Below are positions 5,210 to 5,308 of a stretch of DNA of 5,308 bases, piece by piece (within the stretch, counting starts at the first letter, position 1; each line of letters begins with the position of its first letter). The stretch is from positions 1-5,308 of the forward strand of contig JACONB010000154.1 in the NCBI GenBank assembly GCA_014323965.1, given 5' to 3'. The DNA comes from Prochloron sp. SP5CPC1 (GTDB lineage Bacteria > Cyanobacteriota > Cyanobacteriia > Cyanobacteriales > Prochloraceae). The notes below the pieces were generated by a model. That model searched no databases, was not told the DNA's origin, and worked only from the letters and a program-made list of their open reading frames with translations. A program made the translations under genes and the position numbers.

Positions 5210-5308
5210 GAGGTCTTCCATACACATCCAATTTACCAACTTTGACAATCAATAGCCTCAGATTGAAAGCAGCTATTCCCTTGAAATTTGGACAGCAGTG
5301 AGTACCAA
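5210..5308. other. Unassigned right-hand edge
   Basis: The last 99 bp hold no recognisable gene. The kinase C-terminus is not readable in any frame. A short plus-strand run (INSLRLKAAIPLKFGQQ then TGA) and an alternative frame (SLEIWTAVST) read to the edge, but neither is identifiable. This could be the interior of an insertion that continues to the right. Confidence 0.3.

Overview
The window looks like a piece of a cyanobacterial chromosome. It holds one copy of the HIP1 octamer GCGATCGC, a cyanobacterial-style HU gene, an IS1-family transposase of the type common in cyanobacteria, group II intron material and an RTX-type repeat protein. No rRNA or other marker is present, so genus and species cannot be named.

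The left third (about 1-1600, minus strand) is a graveyard of mobile DNA. Reading down the minus strand, a short RTX-like calcium-binding repeat gene (1304-1582) runs straight into what looks like the left end of an IS1-family element at about 1327. The IS1 transposase starts normally at 1286. After about 105 codons it changes, without losing frame, into the C-terminal half of a group II intron reverse transcriptase/maturase, giving one uninterrupted 302-residue chimeric ORF. Beyond its stop come about 200 bp that I cannot assign. The last ~167 bp, reading out of the window, have the stems and conserved strings of a group II intron 5' end (domain I). An intron 5' end lying downstream of an intron ORF fragment implies two intron copies, nested or in tandem.

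A ~355 bp non-coding interval (1588-1942) separates this from a compact plus-strand cluster. The cluster encodes HU (1943-2242), a CobD-type PLP enzyme (2268-3314), a pyridine nucleotide-disulfide oxidoreductase-fold flavoprotein without the redox-active cysteines (3322-4677), and a thymidylate kinase-like protein (4665-5195). Gaps are 25 bp, 7 bp and a 13-bp overlap, so co-transcription is likely. The second and fourth genes best start at TTG.

The kinase reads normally through about residue 146 and then leaves the family sequence. The last ~200 bp contain a small inverted-repeat structure with competing hairpins, and no continuation of the kinase can be seen. The kinase is therefore probably interrupted by an insertion whose far end may lie outside the window.

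No clearly new multi-gene system is evident. The points most worth a second look are the IS1/intron-RT chimera, the flavoprotein that has lost its active-site disulfide, and the interrupted, divergent thymidylate kinase.
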